The notes: a model not told the origin generated them from the letters alone. Positions 10,351-20,193 are shown, counted from the stretch's first letter. The stretch: DNA of 64,000 nucleotides from Cryobacterium sp. Y50 (GCF_002929805.1 NZ_PJJM01000084.1:1-64000); one strand, 5' to 3'. Made by a program: numbers and translations.

Positions 10351-11805
10351 TCAGGAATTATCGAGGCGACCGATCAGCTTGTGCATCGAGGTCATGGCGC
10401 CGCCGAGCACGGCCGGGATACCGCCGCCGGGGTGCACCGATGCGCCCACCCGCCACAGCCACGGGCGTGCGCGGCTTGAGTAGCCGGGGCGGTGGAACGG
10501 CCCGCTTTGCCAGAGCGGATGGGTGGCGCCGTACAGTGCTCCGCCGGCGGAACCCCAGCCGCCGAAGTAGTGCGGGTCGAACACGACGTGGTCCCGAAAC
10601 AGCTCGCTGATCGGCCGGTCCAGGCCCACGGCGGCGCTCACCCGAGCAACCTCACGCGCCACCCACGGGCTGTCGAGGTCGTAGTGGCGGCCATCGGCGG
10701 GCGCGGTGAGGAGTACCGCCACGGTGGCGCGGTCGTTGGGATAGACCTCGTGCGGCCGGTAGTAGTTCAGGAATGCCATCGTCTGCTCTGGCACGAGTCC
10801 GGCATCGAGGCTGCGGTGCAGGGCGCCCGGGTCGTCGGGTAGCACGACGGAGTGCGTGGCCGTGCCCTCTGGCAGCAGCGTCTCGAGCGCTGCATAAATG
10901 GCCACCCCCGAGCACGAGCACGAGCGCGCCCGCGTCGGTGGCGCGCCGAGCAGGCCGTCGAGCACCGCGCTGTCGAGCCCGCTCACGATCACGTCGGACG
11001 GGTACGTCGCCAACGCCGTGGTCACGAGACCTTTCGACACGGATGTGACGGGCTCGCCGGTGTGCACGTTCGCGCCGGCGTGCAGGGCCAGCCGGTGCAA
11101 TGCGAGCGGGAGCTCGTTCACTCCGCCCTCGGGAACCCAGACGCCGTCCCTGGCCATAATGGCTGGCATACTCGCGTACAGGGCGAGAGTCTGCCGGGGA
11201 GAGACGCCCGCGTTGAGGGTGTGGATGGCGATGACCTCGCGCAGTCCGTCGGGCATCCAGCTCAGGCCATCAAGAAAGCTGCGCGTGGTCAGGCGGGTGC
11301 CGTACAGGCGAAATACGCTGCGCACGGCCGGCAGCGACGCCGGATCCAACGGGTTGGCGGTGAGCATGCTCGTGAGTTGGGGCCCGAGGCCGCCGTGTTC
11401 CCTTTCGAAGCGGGTCCAGGCCGCGTACCAGGGGTGCCCGGCCGGCACCGGCAGGGTGGTTGCTTCTCCCCGGTAGAAGTACCGGCCCACTTCGGGCAGT
11501 CTTTGCAGCGTGACCCCGGCCACCGCGGCGGCCTCCGCGGGGGCAGAGCAGCGAGCTCCGAGCGCGTCGTAGCGAGCGAGCAGTTCCTCCCAGACCGGGG
11601 GGAAAGTCACCAGCGCCGGTCCGGTGTCCACGCGCTGCCCGTCGATCTCGAGGCGCCTGCTCTTGCCACCGATCCAGTCGGATCCCTCTAGTACGGTCAC
11701 CGAATGGCCTGCACGGGCCAATAGGGCGGCGGCCGTGAGCCCGCCGATGCCCGCGCCGAGCACGGTGATGCGCTGCGGGGACGTATTCACGCGTGATCGG
11801 GTCAT
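10351..11805 (-). CDS. CrtI-type phytoene desaturase family FAD oxidoreductase
   Basis: FAD-dependent desaturase/isomerase of the carotenoid family. The dinucleotide-binding motif is at residues 14-50 (VLGAGIGGLTAAALLARAG, then LEGSDWIGGK), and the C-terminal GASVHPGGGIPAVLGGA is the CrtI-family FAD signature. Length 484 aa. The ATG at 11805 is chosen because it overlaps the upstream prenyltransferase stop by 4 nt (ATGA) and directly precedes the Rossmann motif. The pair suggests carotenoid modification downstream of lycopene, but no crtE, crtB or cyclase genes are nearby, so the exact substrate is open. Confidence 0.85.
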   Translation of the reverse strand: MTRSRVNTSPQRITVLGAGIGGLTAAALLARAGHSVTVLEGSDWIGGKSRRLEIDGQRVDTGPALVTFPPVWEELLARYDALGARCSAPAEAAAVAGVTLQRLPEVGRYFYRGEATTLPVPAGHPWYAAWTRFEREHGGLGPQLTSMLTANPLDPASLPAVRSVFRLYGTRLTTRSFLDGLSWMPDGLREVIAIHTLNAGVSPRQTLALYASMPAIMARDGVWVPEGGVNELPLALHRLALHAGANVHTGEPVTSVSKGLVTTALATYPSDVIVSGLDSAVLDGLLGAPPTRARSCSCSGVAIYAALETLLPEGTATHSVVLPDDPGALHRSLDAGLVPEQTMAFLNYYRPHEVYPNDRATVAVLLTAPADGRHYDLDSPWVAREVARVSAAVGLDRPISELFRDHVVFDPHYFGGWGSAGGALYGATHPLWQSGPFHRPGYSSRARPWLWRVGASVHPGGGIPAVLGGAMTSMHKLIGRLDNS

Positions 11806-12644
11806 GGATAAACTCCCAGCAACATGGCTGCCACAATTTGGGCCCCGGCGACGGAACCGGCAACGTAGGGAAACACGATCGAGTATCGATACAGGCGGCG
11901 GGCCGTTGCCGGTGTGGGGCTGCGCCCCAGCGATACCACCAGCCAGCCGGCGATGAGTGCATTCACCGCGGCGACCGGCCAACTGATCAGCGCGAATCCC
12001 ACGGTGGACAGAGCCCACCACACGCCGCTCCATACCGTGGCGCCGCGCGCACCGAGGCAGACGGCAGTGGTGTGAATTCCAGCGGCGCGGTCCTCGTCGA
12101 TATCCTGCACCGCGTCGTAGGTGTGCTTGGCCACGCTCCACGCCATCAGCCCGATAGCCGCTGCCCAGACCGGCGACTTGCCGAAGGCCAGGGGTACGAA
12201 GATCAGCGGCAAGGCGTAGGCGGCGTTGCTGAGCGAGTCGAGGTAGCGCCGGGCCTTGAAACGCAGCGGGGGTGCCGAGTAGAAGATGAAGATGATCGTG
12301 TACACGGCAATCCAGGCGAGCGCCGCCGGCGGCAACGTGACGAGAAAATACGCCACAAACGGCACGTTGATCAGCACGACCGCGAGCACGATACTGCGAG
12401 TTTCCGAGCTGAGGATGCGAGCCCCTTCGAGGCCGCCCTTGCGGGCGTTCTGGGCATCCGTTTCCTGGTCGAAGATATCGTTCACGCCGTAGATCAGGAG
12501 GTTAAACGGCAGGGTCGCCCAGAGCAGCAGCGCAATGATGTCCCAGCGCCACAAATCCCCGATCAACCACATGCCGATGACGGTCGTTCCGACGGTGTTG
12601 ACCCACAGCACCGGTCGGGAGATCTGAACCAGGCGGGTGATCAT
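11802..12644 (-). CDS. UbiA-family prenyltransferase (lycopene elongase-like)
   Basis: Integral membrane prenyltransferase of 280 aa with eight to nine predicted helices. Both Asp-rich motifs are present: NDIFDQETD (N55-D63) and DIDEDRAAG (D181-D185), which bind the prenyl diphosphate through Mg2+. The long hydrophobic frame and its partnership with a CrtI-like desaturase resemble the lycopene elongases (CrtEb/Lye) that make C50 carotenoids. It overlaps the desaturase start by 4 nt, so the two are translationally coupled. A quinone or other isoprenoid substrate cannot be excluded. Confidence 0.8.
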   Translation of the reverse strand: MITRLVQISRPVLWVNTVGTTVIGMWLIGDLWRWDIIALLLWATLPFNLLIYGVNDIFDQETDAQNARKGGLEGARILSSETRSIVLAVVLINVPFVAYFLVTLPPAALAWIAVYTIIFIFYSAPPLRFKARRYLDSLSNAAYALPLIFVPLAFGKSPVWAAAIGLMAWSVAKHTYDAVQDIDEDRAAGIHTTAVCLGARGATVWSGVWWALSTVGFALISWPVAAVNALIAGWLVVSLGRSPTPATARRLYRYSIVFPYVAGSVAGAQIVAAMLLGVYP

Positions 12645-12798
12645 TTGATCACTCTATTCCTGCGGGAGACCCAATTTTTGCGGGCATCGCATCGCTCAGC
12701 CAACGCGCGACAGATCTGCGTCACCGGGGCCGACACGAGCGCTGGCACAGCCGGGGTTTCGCTAGCTTGCGCGCGGGTCGGGTAGCTAAACTCAACAC

Positions 12799-14001
12799 GT
12801 GGATCACGAACTCAAGCGAATTTCAAGTCGGATCGGCTCTATTGCCGAGTCAGCGACCCTCAAGGTTGACGGCAAGGCCAAGGCGCTGCAGGCGGCGGGA
12901 AGGCCGGTGATCAGCTTCGCGGCGGGGGAACCCGATTTTCAGACCCCTGAACACATCGTGGAGGCGGCGCTGACCGCCGTGCGCGATCCGAAGAACTATC
13001 GATATACCCCCGCGGCTGGACTGCCCGAGCTGCGCGAGGCCATCGCGGCCAAGACACTGCGTGACAGCAGCCTCGCGGTCTCGCCGGGCCAGGTCGTTGT
13101 CACCAACGGTGGCAAGCAGGCCGTCTACCAGGCCTTCGCGACCCTGCTCGATCCCGGTGACGAGGTCATCGTACCGACCCCGTATTGGACCACGTACCCC
13201 GAAGCGATCCGCCTCGCCGGCGGCGTGCAGGTCGACGTCTTCGCCGGCAGCGACCAGGGCTACCTCGTGACCGTCGAGCAGCTCGAAGCCGCACGCACTC
13301 CGCGAACCAAGGTGCTGTTGTTCGTCTCACCGTCGAACCCCACCGGCGCCGTTTACTCGCCGGAGCAGACCCGTGCCATCGGCCAATGGGCTGAAGACAA
13401 CGGTCTCTGGGTCATCTCCGATGAGATCTACCAGAACCTCACGTACGACGGCGTGCGCGCCGTTTCTATCGTCGAAGCCGTTCCGGCGCTCGCCGACCGC
13501 ACGATCCTGGTCAACGGCGTCGCCAAAACGTATGCCATGACCGGCTGGCGCCTCGGCTGGATGGTCGGCCCCGCCGACGCCATGAGGGCGGCAGCAAACC
13601 TGCAGTCGCACCTCTCCTCGAACGTGTCGAACATCTCTCAGCGCGCCGGAATCGCTGCGTTGAACGGCCCGCAAGGCGCCGCCGAGGCCATGCGGGTGGC
13701 CTTTGACCGCCGCCGCAAGCTGATCGTGGCTGAGTTGAACAATATCCCCGGCGTCGTGACACCCACCCCGCAGGGTGCCTTCTATGTCTACCCCGATGTG
13801 ACCGGCCTGCTCGGCCGCCAGTGGGGCGATGTGACGCCAACGACGTCACTCGAACTGGCCGACCTCATTCTCGATCGGGCCGAGGTGGCCGCAGTTCCTG
13901 GCGAAGCTTTCGGGCCGAGTGGATTCCTGCGCTTGTCATACGCCCTCGGCGATGACGCCCTGCTCGAGGGCGTGCAACGTCTGCAGCGCCTGTTCGCCTA
14001 G
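12799..14001 (+). CDS. aspC: Class I aminotransferase (aspartate/aromatic type)
   Basis: PLP-dependent aminotransferase, 400 aa. K243 in [13 protein letters not shown] forms the Schiff base; N180 ([10 protein letters not shown]), D208 and Y211 (ISDEIYQN) contact the cofactor. The C-terminal [13 protein letters not shown] contains the substrate-carboxylate Arg. The start is GTG 12799, the only start just upstream of the conserved N-terminus. It is transcribed divergently from the prenyltransferase. Aspartate is the likely amino donor by family, but aromatic amino acids are possible. Confidence 0.87.
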   Translation: MDHELKRISSRIGSIAESATLKVDGKAKALQAAGRPVISFAAGEPDFQTPEHIVEAALTAVRDPKNYRYTPAAGLPELREAIAAKTLRDSSLAVSPGQVVVTNGGKQAVYQAFATLLDPGDEVIVPTPYWTTYPEAIRLAGGVQVDVFAGSDQGYLVTVEQLEAARTPRTKVLLFVSPSNPTGAVYSPEQTRAIGQWAEDNGLWVISDEIYQNLTYDGVRAVSIVEAVPALADRTILVNGVAKTYAMTGWRLGWMVGPADAMRAAANLQSHLSSNVSNISQRAGIAALNGPQGAAEAMRVAFDRRRKLIVAELNNIPGVVTPTPQGAFYVYPDVTGLLGRQWGDVTPTTSLELADLILDRAEVAAVPGEAFGPSGFLRLSYALGDDALLEGVQRLQRLFA

Positions 14002-14078
14002 TACGGCATCCGGCGACTTGTGAACGGGGGACACGACCAACGGCGGCTTCGGGGGCGCGGGAGTAAGATTCTGAGTCC

Positions 14079-15023
14079 ATGACAACCACAGCCCCGGTCG
14101 TGCAGGTGCGCGACCTGCAGAAATCATATGGCGGCGTCGAGGCGGTGCGCGGCGTGAGTTTCTCAATCGCGGCCGGTGAGACTTTCGCCCTGCTCGGCCC
14201 TAATGGCGCCGGCAAGAGCACGACGATCGAGATTCTCGAAGGTTACCGTGACCGTTCCGGCGGCGAGGTGAGCGTGCTCGGCATTGATCCGCATCGCGGA
14301 GGCCTGGACTGGAAAGCCCGCCTGGGCATTGTGCTGCAGACCAGCGGCGAGAGCGGCAATGCCACAGTGACAGAGCTGCTGCGCCACTTCGCCGGGTTCT
14401 ATCCCCATCCCCGCGACGTCGACGAGGTCATCGACGCGGCGGGCCTGCGCGAGAAGGCCAAAACCCGCGTCGGCAAACTTTCCGGCGGGCAGCGTCGCCG
14501 AGTTGATGTCGCCCTCGGCATTATCGGACGCCCCGAGTTGTTGTTTCTCGACGAACCGACCACCGGCTTCGACCCCGAGGCCCGGCATCAGTTCTGGAGT
14601 CTGATTCGCGGGCTCAAGGCGGAGGGCACCACCATTCTGCTGACGACCCACTACCTCGACGAGGCCGCGCAACTCGGCGACCGAGCCGGAATCATCGCCG
14701 GTGGCCAGCTCATCGACATCGGTTCGCTCGACAAACTCGGCGGAGCGGATGCCCGCGTTCCGGTCGTGCGCTGGCGTGACGGCAACGGATTGGTACGCGA
14801 AGAGCGTACGAGCCGCCCGGCGCAGGTCGTGGCCGAACTCGTCCGCAGCTTGAACGGTGCCGAGCCCGCGGATCTCGAGGTAATCCGGCCAAGTCTCGAA
14901 GACGTGTACCTGTCGCTCGTGCGTGGTCACGAGGCAATGCCGGCTGGGAGCGGGGCGGCAGCATCCACCAATGAGGGTCGGTCGGATCCGAGCCGACGCA
15001 TCTATAAGGACGTACGAGCATGA
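14079..15023 (+). CDS. ABC-2 exporter ATP-binding protein
   Basis: ATPase of a DrrA/CcmA-like exporter, 314 aa. The Walker A is LLGPNGAGKST, the signature LSGGQRRRVDVALG, the Walker B LLFLDEPTTGFDP, and the switch His is in TTHYLDEA. All catalytic residues are intact. It overlaps the permease gene by 4 nt (ATGA), so the two form a unit. The substrate (drug, lipid or polysaccharide) cannot be read from the sequence. Confidence 0.92.
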   Translation: MTTTAPVVQVRDLQKSYGGVEAVRGVSFSIAAGETFALLGPNGAGKSTTIEILEGYRDRSGGEVSVLGIDPHRGGLDWKARLGIVLQTSGESGNATVTELLRHFAGFYPHPRDVDEVIDAAGLREKAKTRVGKLSGGQRRRVDVALGIIGRPELLFLDEPTTGFDPEARHQFWSLIRGLKAEGTTILLTTHYLDEAAQLGDRAGIIAGGQLIDIGSLDKLGGADARVPVVRWRDGNGLVREERTSRPAQVVAELVRSLNGAEPADLEVIRPSLEDVYLSLVRGHEAMPAGSGAAASTNEGRSDPSRRIYKDVRA

Positions 15024-15874
15024 GCGCCACGGTTTTGGTCGCCCGCCCGCAGAACAAGGCTCCGAGCACACTCGTGCTCGGCCTGTCCCGCATCGGCTAT
15101 GAAACGCGCCTGTACTTTCGCTCCCCCGATACCCTGTTGTTCACGTTCTTTTTTCCGTTCATCATGCTTGGCATATTCACCGCTGCGTTCAGCTCCTCCG
15201 GCAATATCGGTGCGAACCCCGACGGAACCGGCGGCGTCAGCGTGGGCGCCTACTATCTGCCCGGCATGCTCGCCGCCGGCATGCTTCTCTCTGGTGTGCA
15301 GAACCTCGCTGTCGATATCGCCGGCGAGAAGAGCGATGGCACCCTCAAACGCCTGGGTGGCACCCCACTGTCCCCGCTGAGCTATTTTCTCGGCAAGATC
15401 GGGCAGGTCTTCGTCACCGCGATTCTCCAGGCTGGCCTTCTGCTTCTCGTGGCGCGGCTTGTGCTCGATATCGCGCTGCCGACTGAGCCCGAGAAATGGG
15501 CGACTTTCGCCTGGGTGTTCGTGTTCGGCGTGATCACGAGCGCGTTTCTCGGCATAGCGCTGTCGGCGGCACCTCGGTCGGGGCGCAGCGCCACGGCCGT
15601 GGTGGCTCCCGTGGTGCTCGTGCTGCAATTCATCTCGGGCGTCTATCTGCAGTTCACGACGCTGCCCGAGTGGATGCAAAATTTGGCGAGCATCTTTCCG
15701 CTCAAATGGATGGCTCAGGGCATGCGTTCGGTCTTTCTTCCGGAAAGCTTCGCGGCTGCCGAGCAGAGCGCTTCCTGGGATTTACCCTGGGTGGCCGGCG
15801 CCCTCGGCATCTGGCTGGTGCTGGGTCTCGTGCTGAGCCGGGTGACGTTTCGCTGGATTCGACGCGACGCGTGA
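15020..15874 (+). CDS. ABC-2 type permease
   Basis: Membrane partner of the preceding ATPase, 284 aa with six predicted helices. It has the ABC-2 family pattern: the N-terminal amphipathic stretch RIGYETRLYFRSPDTLLF, the LPGMLAAGMLLSG region, and a final helix followed by RWIRRDA. Translation is coupled to the ATPase through the 4-nt overlap. Confidence 0.9.
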   Translation: MSATVLVARPQNKAPSTLVLGLSRIGYETRLYFRSPDTLLFTFFFPFIMLGIFTAAFSSSGNIGANPDGTGGVSVGAYYLPGMLAAGMLLSGVQNLAVDIAGEKSDGTLKRLGGTPLSPLSYFLGKIGQVFVTAILQAGLLLLVARLVLDIALPTEPEKWATFAWVFVFGVITSAFLGIALSAAPRSGRSATAVVAPVVLVLQFISGVYLQFTTLPEWMQNLASIFPLKWMAQGMRSVFLPESFAAAEQSASWDLPWVAGALGIWLVLGLVLSRVTFRWIRRDA

Positions 15875-15895
15875 GCCTGGCCTAAAGCCCGGGCG

Positions 15896-16606
15896 CTAAA
15901 GCAGTTTGCGCTCGAGTGCCCAGGCGGTCAGTTCGTGCCGACTCGACAGCTGCAGCTTGCGCAGCACGGACGAGACGTGCGTTTCGACGGTCTTGGCCGC
16001 GATGAACAGGGTGCTGGCGACCTCCTTGTAGCTGTAGCCGCGGGCGATGAGGCGCATCACCTCGGTTTCCCGAGCGGAGAGCCGGTCGAGTTCCTCGGTC
16101 GTTTCGGCGGTCTCGCCCGCAACAGCGCCGAAGGCGTCGAGTACGAATCCGGCCAGGCGCGGCGAGAACACGGCGTCACCGTCGGCGACGCGGCGAGCCG
16201 CTTCGGAGACCTCGGCTCCGGAAGCGCTCTTGGTGATGTAGCCACGAGCGCCAGCTCGGATGACGCTCACTACGTCGTCGGCGGCGTCCGAGACGCTCAG
16301 CGCCAGGAACAGGGTGTGCGGAGCGCGCGGTGCCGCCTCACGAATAACCTCCGCGCCGCCCCCGCCGCGCCCGCCGGGCAGGTGCACGTCGAGCAGTACG
16401 ACTCGCGGCTGCAGTTCGATCACGCTCGCGATCGCGGCGTCGACCGTCGCCGCCTCACCGAGCACGACGATGTTCGGGTCGAGCTCGGCACGTAGCCCTG
16501 AACGGAAGATGGAGTGATCGTCAACGATGAGGATAGGCAGACCAGCGGATGCCGCGGCCGGCCCTGTTGGCGCAGGGCTGCTTTGTATCGGGTCGTGGTT
16601 GGTCAT
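15896..16606 (-). CDS. LuxR/NarL-type response regulator (LiaR-like)
   Basis: Receiver domain at about residues 24-140, with acidic pair D29/D30 and phospho-acceptor D73 (VVLLDVHLPGG). The C-terminal LuxR helix-turn-helix at about 170-232 carries LSARETEVMRLIARGYSYKE. It overlaps the kinase gene by 4 nt, so the two are co-translated. With the kinase and PspC-domain proteins it forms a cell-envelope stress system of the LiaFSR/PspC type seen in actinobacteria. Target genes are probably the adjacent pspC genes (inference). Confidence 0.9.
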   Translation of the reverse strand: MTNHDPIQSSPAPTGPAAASAGLPILIVDDHSIFRSGLRAELDPNIVVLGEAATVDAAIASVIELQPRVVLLDVHLPGGRGGGGAEVIREAAPRAPHTLFLALSVSDAADDVVSVIRAGARGYITKSASGAEVSEAARRVADGDAVFSPRLAGFVLDAFGAVAGETAETTEELDRLSARETEVMRLIARGYSYKEVASTLFIAAKTVETHVSSVLRKLQLSSRHELTAWALERKLL

Positions 16607-17970
16607 CGCACGCTCGTTTCGGTGTGGTGCTCACCAATCGCCGGAGTGGCCGCCAGCGCCGGTAAAGTCAGCAGAATCTCGGTGCCGGTGCCGCCCGGGC
16701 CTGGGCGCACGGCGGCGTTTCCACCAGCCCGGCGCATCCGTCCGAGAATGGATTCGCGCACGCCGAGCCGGTCTTTGGAAATCTGGTCGAGCCGAAAACC
16801 CGGCCCGCGGTCGGTCACGCTCAGTTCAACACCCCGGGCGCCGGTCTCGAGGTACACCGACACCGCTCCGCCGGCATGCCGGGCCGCATTGAGCATGGCC
16901 TCGCGGGCGGCTGCGGCGAGTGCTTCTCGAGCGGTGGCAGCGGGCGAGTCGGAGCCGTCGGCCGATCCCGCGCTCACACCCGCCCCGACCGTCACCACCT
17001 CGAAGTGCACCGCGAAGTCCTCTTCGATCTCGCCCGCGATGCGGCGCAGCGCGGTGGCAAGGTCTGACGCCGATTCGACGCTGCCGCCGCGGGTTCCGGT
17101 AAACAGCCACTCGCGCAGTTCGCGTTCCTGCGCCCGGGCGAGCCGCGCGACGTCACTGTGCGGGCCAGCCTTCTGCTGAATGAGCGCGAGAGTCTGCAGC
17201 ACCGAGTCGTGCAGGTGCGCGGCGATATCGGCCCGCTCGGCCTCGCGCGCCCGCGCGGCGCGCTCGTCGGCGAGGTCGCTCCACAGGCGCAGCAGCCAAG
17301 GTGCGGTCACCACGGCTACTCCCAGCAGAACGGATGCCGCCGCCAAAATAACCGTCCACGCGTTCGGATTGGTACCGGTCACGAAAAACAGCAAAATGCC
17401 GACGGCAACCAGCACGAGCGCCCCGAGAATGCGCACGAGCAACGCCGAGGATTGCTGCGCCGCACCACTGCGAATGTCGGCGAACTGGCGCCAGGCGAGC
17501 GCGGTTCCGGCGAGTACGACGATGGCGGGCACCACCACGGCGAGTGGGATGTCGGCGCCGAGTCGGCTCGCCACAAGGGCACCGCCGGCGGCCAGCAAAG
17601 CGAGCCCGAGCAGGATCTCGGTGACGGGCGCAGCGCGCGCTGAGTCGGCATCCGTTTTGACGGCGGGCGTTGCAGGGCTGGCGAACCGAGAGACGCCGGG
17701 TGACACGGCGAGACGGGCCAGAGGTGCCAAGCCACCGGGCGCCGCAGAGGAAACGCGACTTGCGCGGGCCAGGCTCGACTTGGGCAACGGGTCGGCCGTC
17801 GCCGCGCCCGAAGGAACCGTACCCCAGAGCCAGGCGTAAAGCAGCGCGCCGAAGCCGCCGCAGAGACTCAGCAGTACGGTAAGCAAACGCACGGTAGCCA
17901 CCGGAACGCCGGTGTGCTCGGCGAACCCCGCGCACACACCGCCCACGAGGCGCAGCCGGGGCCGGGTCAT
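16603..17970 (-). CDS. PspC-domain sensor histidine kinase (LiaS-like)
   Basis: At 455 aa it combines an N-terminal PspC domain (about residues 1-55, RLRLVGGVCAGFAEHTGVP), several membrane helices to about residue 225, a HisKA_3 dimerisation domain with phospho-acceptor H254 (AAHLHDSVLQTL), and a HATPase domain with N361 (EAMLNAARHAGG), DRGPGF and GPGGTGTEI. The start at 17970 is preferred because it directly precedes the PspC motif; an upstream GTG is possible. A kinase with its own PspC sensor faces a second PspC gene at 18099. Confidence 0.9.
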   Translation of the reverse strand: MTRPRLRLVGGVCAGFAEHTGVPVATVRLLTVLLSLCGGFGALLYAWLWGTVPSGAATADPLPKSSLARASRVSSAAPGGLAPLARLAVSPGVSRFASPATPAVKTDADSARAAPVTEILLGLALLAAGGALVASRLGADIPLAVVVPAIVVLAGTALAWRQFADIRSGAAQQSSALLVRILGALVLVAVGILLFFVTGTNPNAWTVILAAASVLLGVAVVTAPWLLRLWSDLADERAARAREAERADIAAHLHDSVLQTLALIQQKAGPHSDVARLARAQERELREWLFTGTRGGSVESASDLATALRRIAGEIEEDFAVHFEVVTVGAGVSAGSADGSDSPAATAREALAAAAREAMLNAARHAGGAVSVYLETGARGVELSVTDRGPGFRLDQISKDRLGVRESILGRMRRAGGNAAVRPGPGGTGTEILLTLPALAATPAIGEHHTETSVR

Positions 17971-18098
17971 CCGCTCTGTTCTCACGTGTTTATCCAAGCA
18001 CGCCCCACCGACACGACGGAACCTGTTCAAAATCAATCAGGGTTCAATCAGGGTCATCCCCCATGGCAGCGGTCTCGGCGCGCTGACAGACTCAAACC

Positions 18099-19640
18099 AT
18101 GACCGACGCACCGAGGGCCGACAGACCCCACCAACCGCCCAAACCCGACCAAATCACCCGCTTCTTCGACTGGATTCGTGGCAGCGGCCTGAACCGTGAT
18201 GGCGAACGCTGGATCGCCGGCGTCTGTGGTGGTATCGCCGCCCGCACCGGGCTCGACCCTCTCATAGTGCGCGGCATCGCCGTCGTGATTGCCATCCTCG
18301 GCGGACCCGTCGTCTTCGCCTACGCCGTAGGCTGGGCGCTCATGCCGCGCGGCGCCGGCCGCATCTACGCTGAGGAGGCCATCCGCGGCCGGTTCCAACC
18401 CGCCATGGTCGCCATCGGCGCTCTGCTTCTGGCCACCGTCGTGCCGATGCTCCGTGGACTCTCGTGGAACGGCCCGACCGGATTCTGGGCACTCCCCGAT
18501 TGGCTCTCCACCATGCTCTCGGTCGGTTGGGGCCTGGCCGTGGCCGCCGGCAGCGTCTGGCTGATCGTCTATCTGATTCGCCGCGCCAGGAAACCCGGCA
18601 GCACTGGTCCCGGGTCTGGCCGGTTCCCTCCCCCGGCCACCCCGTTCGGCCCGGGCAATGTCTACGATCCAAAACCGTCCACGGGTACCGACTCCAGCCC
18701 GCAAACGGATGCCCCGGATACGACCACGTCCACCGTTAGCGCCTCGCACACCACCGGAGCCCCCGTCAGCGCCGACACCGAACCGGCAACCGCCCCAACG
18801 CTTGCTTTTGCGGCCACAACGACGTCGGCCCAGAACCCGTTCGTCGCCGGCGCTCTTGGTGAGACCTATCCGCCGGCCAACCCGTACGCGCCCGAATCGG
18901 CCCGGAACATCCGCTCCGAACAGAATCGCCACTGGCAGGAACAGAACCGCGCCCGCCAGGCCGCCCACCGTGCCCGGGTGCGCGCCCGCCGTCCCGGCGC
19001 CGGGTACAGCGCAATCGTGCTCGGCCTTGCCCTGGCCACGGGAGCGGTTGCCGCCGGAGTGAACTCGACCGGGGTCTGGTCGCAGGACGCGATCCTGCTC
19101 GGCGTCGCCTTCGCCCTCGGAGTGCTCGCGCTCGGCATCGTGATCGCCGGAATTCGCGGTCGCACCGACGGCGCCATGGGCGGGTTCGCCTTTCTGGCCG
19201 CGGCTACGCTCGTCGTGCTCGGCGTGTTTCCGCAGGGCAGCCAGTTCACCGCCCTCGGCGACACCGTCTGGCCGCTCATCGCAAATGACGCCGCCGTTGA
19301 CCCGTCGACGAGCTACGTCATGATCGCCGGGCAAACCACCCTCGACCTCAGTGATTTCGACAACGCAGGGCTCGACGCGGATCGCATCTTCGACGTCTGG
19401 CTCGTGGCTGGCGTCACCAATATTCAACTCCCCGCAGATGCCCCGGTGCGCGTCGAAACGCACGCGCTGGTCGGCGGCGTGGAGTATTCGGGTCGGGCGG
19501 CGGACGCGGAGAACGGCGAGCGCACGGGAGTTTTTACCTCGGATCAGCGCACCTTCAACGCGAGCAGCCGCAGCGACGGCCCCTTGCTGCGCATCTGGAC
19601 CATCGCCGGCGTCGTCACGCTCGACTCCTCCAACAATTAG
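18099..19640 (+). CDS. PspC-domain membrane protein with LiaF-like C-terminus
   Basis: 513 aa. The PspC domain lies at about residues 24-85 (DGERWIAGVCGGIAARTG), followed by helices, a long Pro/Thr/Ala-rich cytoplasmic linker (about 165-305), three more helices and a C-terminal segment (about 405-510) with the alternating pattern of the LiaF/DUF2154 domain. LiaF proteins inhibit LiaS-type kinases, which fits the divergent kinase 128 bp away. It is followed 9 bp later by a small membrane protein gene. The function as envelope-stress sensor or kinase antagonist is inferred. Confidence 0.82.
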   Translation: MTDAPRADRPHQPPKPDQITRFFDWIRGSGLNRDGERWIAGVCGGIAARTGLDPLIVRGIAVVIAILGGPVVFAYAVGWALMPRGAGRIYAEEAIRGRFQPAMVAIGALLLATVVPMLRGLSWNGPTGFWALPDWLSTMLSVGWGLAVAAGSVWLIVYLIRRARKPGSTGPGSGRFPPPATPFGPGNVYDPKPSTGTDSSPQTDAPDTTTSTVSASHTTGAPVSADTEPATAPTLAFAATTTSAQNPFVAGALGETYPPANPYAPESARNIRSEQNRHWQEQNRARQAAHRARVRARRPGAGYSAIVLGLALATGAVAAGVNSTGVWSQDAILLGVAFALGVLALGIVIAGIRGRTDGAMGGFAFLAAATLVVLGVFPQGSQFTALGDTVWPLIANDAAVDPSTSYVMIAGQTTLDLSDFDNAGLDADRIFDVWLVAGVTNIQLPADAPVRVETHALVGGVEYSGRAADAENGERTGVFTSDQRTFNASSRSDGPLLRIWTIAGVVTLDSSNN

Positions 19641-19649
19641 GACCTCACA

Positions 19650-20063
19650 ATGACCACTCCACTTTCTCCCGCGAACTCCGGAGCCGACCACTCCGACACC
19701 CCCACCGAGGTCTTCGCTGCAAATCCGCCGGCTGGCGACGCGACCGTCACCGAAGCAAACCCGACCGCGCCGAACGCCGCCGCGGCCAGCCCCGCACAGG
19801 AGACCGATACGACGCCGAGCTTCTTCAGCCCGAACCAAGCCGTGCCGGCTGGCGAGGCGACAACGTCCGTTCCCCGCTTGCGTCCACGCTTCGGCACGAT
19901 TTTCTGGGGCATTCTGCTGCTGGCGTTCGCCACCTACATGGTCGTGTTCACCCTGCTTCCGGTGCCGCCGGATCCCACGCTATGGCTCCTCGGCGGCGTG
20001 ATCGCGGTCGGGCTGGGCCTCGTCGTGGCCGGCATCGCGGCCGCTGCACGTCGCGCCGACTGA
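19650..20063 (+). CDS. Small two-helix membrane protein of the PspC operon
   Basis: 137 aa. A low-complexity Ala/Pro/Thr N-terminal half (about 1-75) is followed by two membrane helices (about 80-105 and 110-132) and the basic tail AAARRAD. No enzyme motif is visible. It starts 9 bp after the PspC gene with an AGGACC-type ribosome site, so it belongs to that operon and may be an accessory membrane component. Family not recognised. Confidence 0.7.
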   Translation: MTTPLSPANSGADHSDTPTEVFAANPPAGDATVTEANPTAPNAAAASPAQETDTTPSFFSPNQAVPAGEATTSVPRLRPRFGTIFWGILLLAFATYMVVFTLLPVPPDPTLWLLGGVIAVGLGLVVAGIAAAARRAD

Positions 20064-20139
20064 CCGGCCGCGTTCTGCTCGCGGGCACGACGCGAGCATC
20101 TCGCGGGCACTGCGTCGGGCATCTCGCGGGCGCGATGCC

Positions 20140-20193
20140 GAGGTGTGAGTTCGCGCCTGCGTCTCACCAAAAATGGGCTGAAACTCACACCTC
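20140..20193. terminator. Hairpin between the PspC operon and murB
   Basis: A perfect 12-bp inverted repeat, GAGGTGTGAGTT (20140-20151) and AACTCACACCTC (20182-20193), encloses a 30-nt loop. It lies between the convergent PspC operon and murB and could end transcription from either side. There is no long U run, as is common in high-GC actinobacteria. Confidence 0.55.

Noticed and set aside
18054..19838. 594-residue minus-strand frame opposite the PspC gene
   Set aside because: Gly/Arg-rich composition and exact overlap with a well-supported PspC gene.
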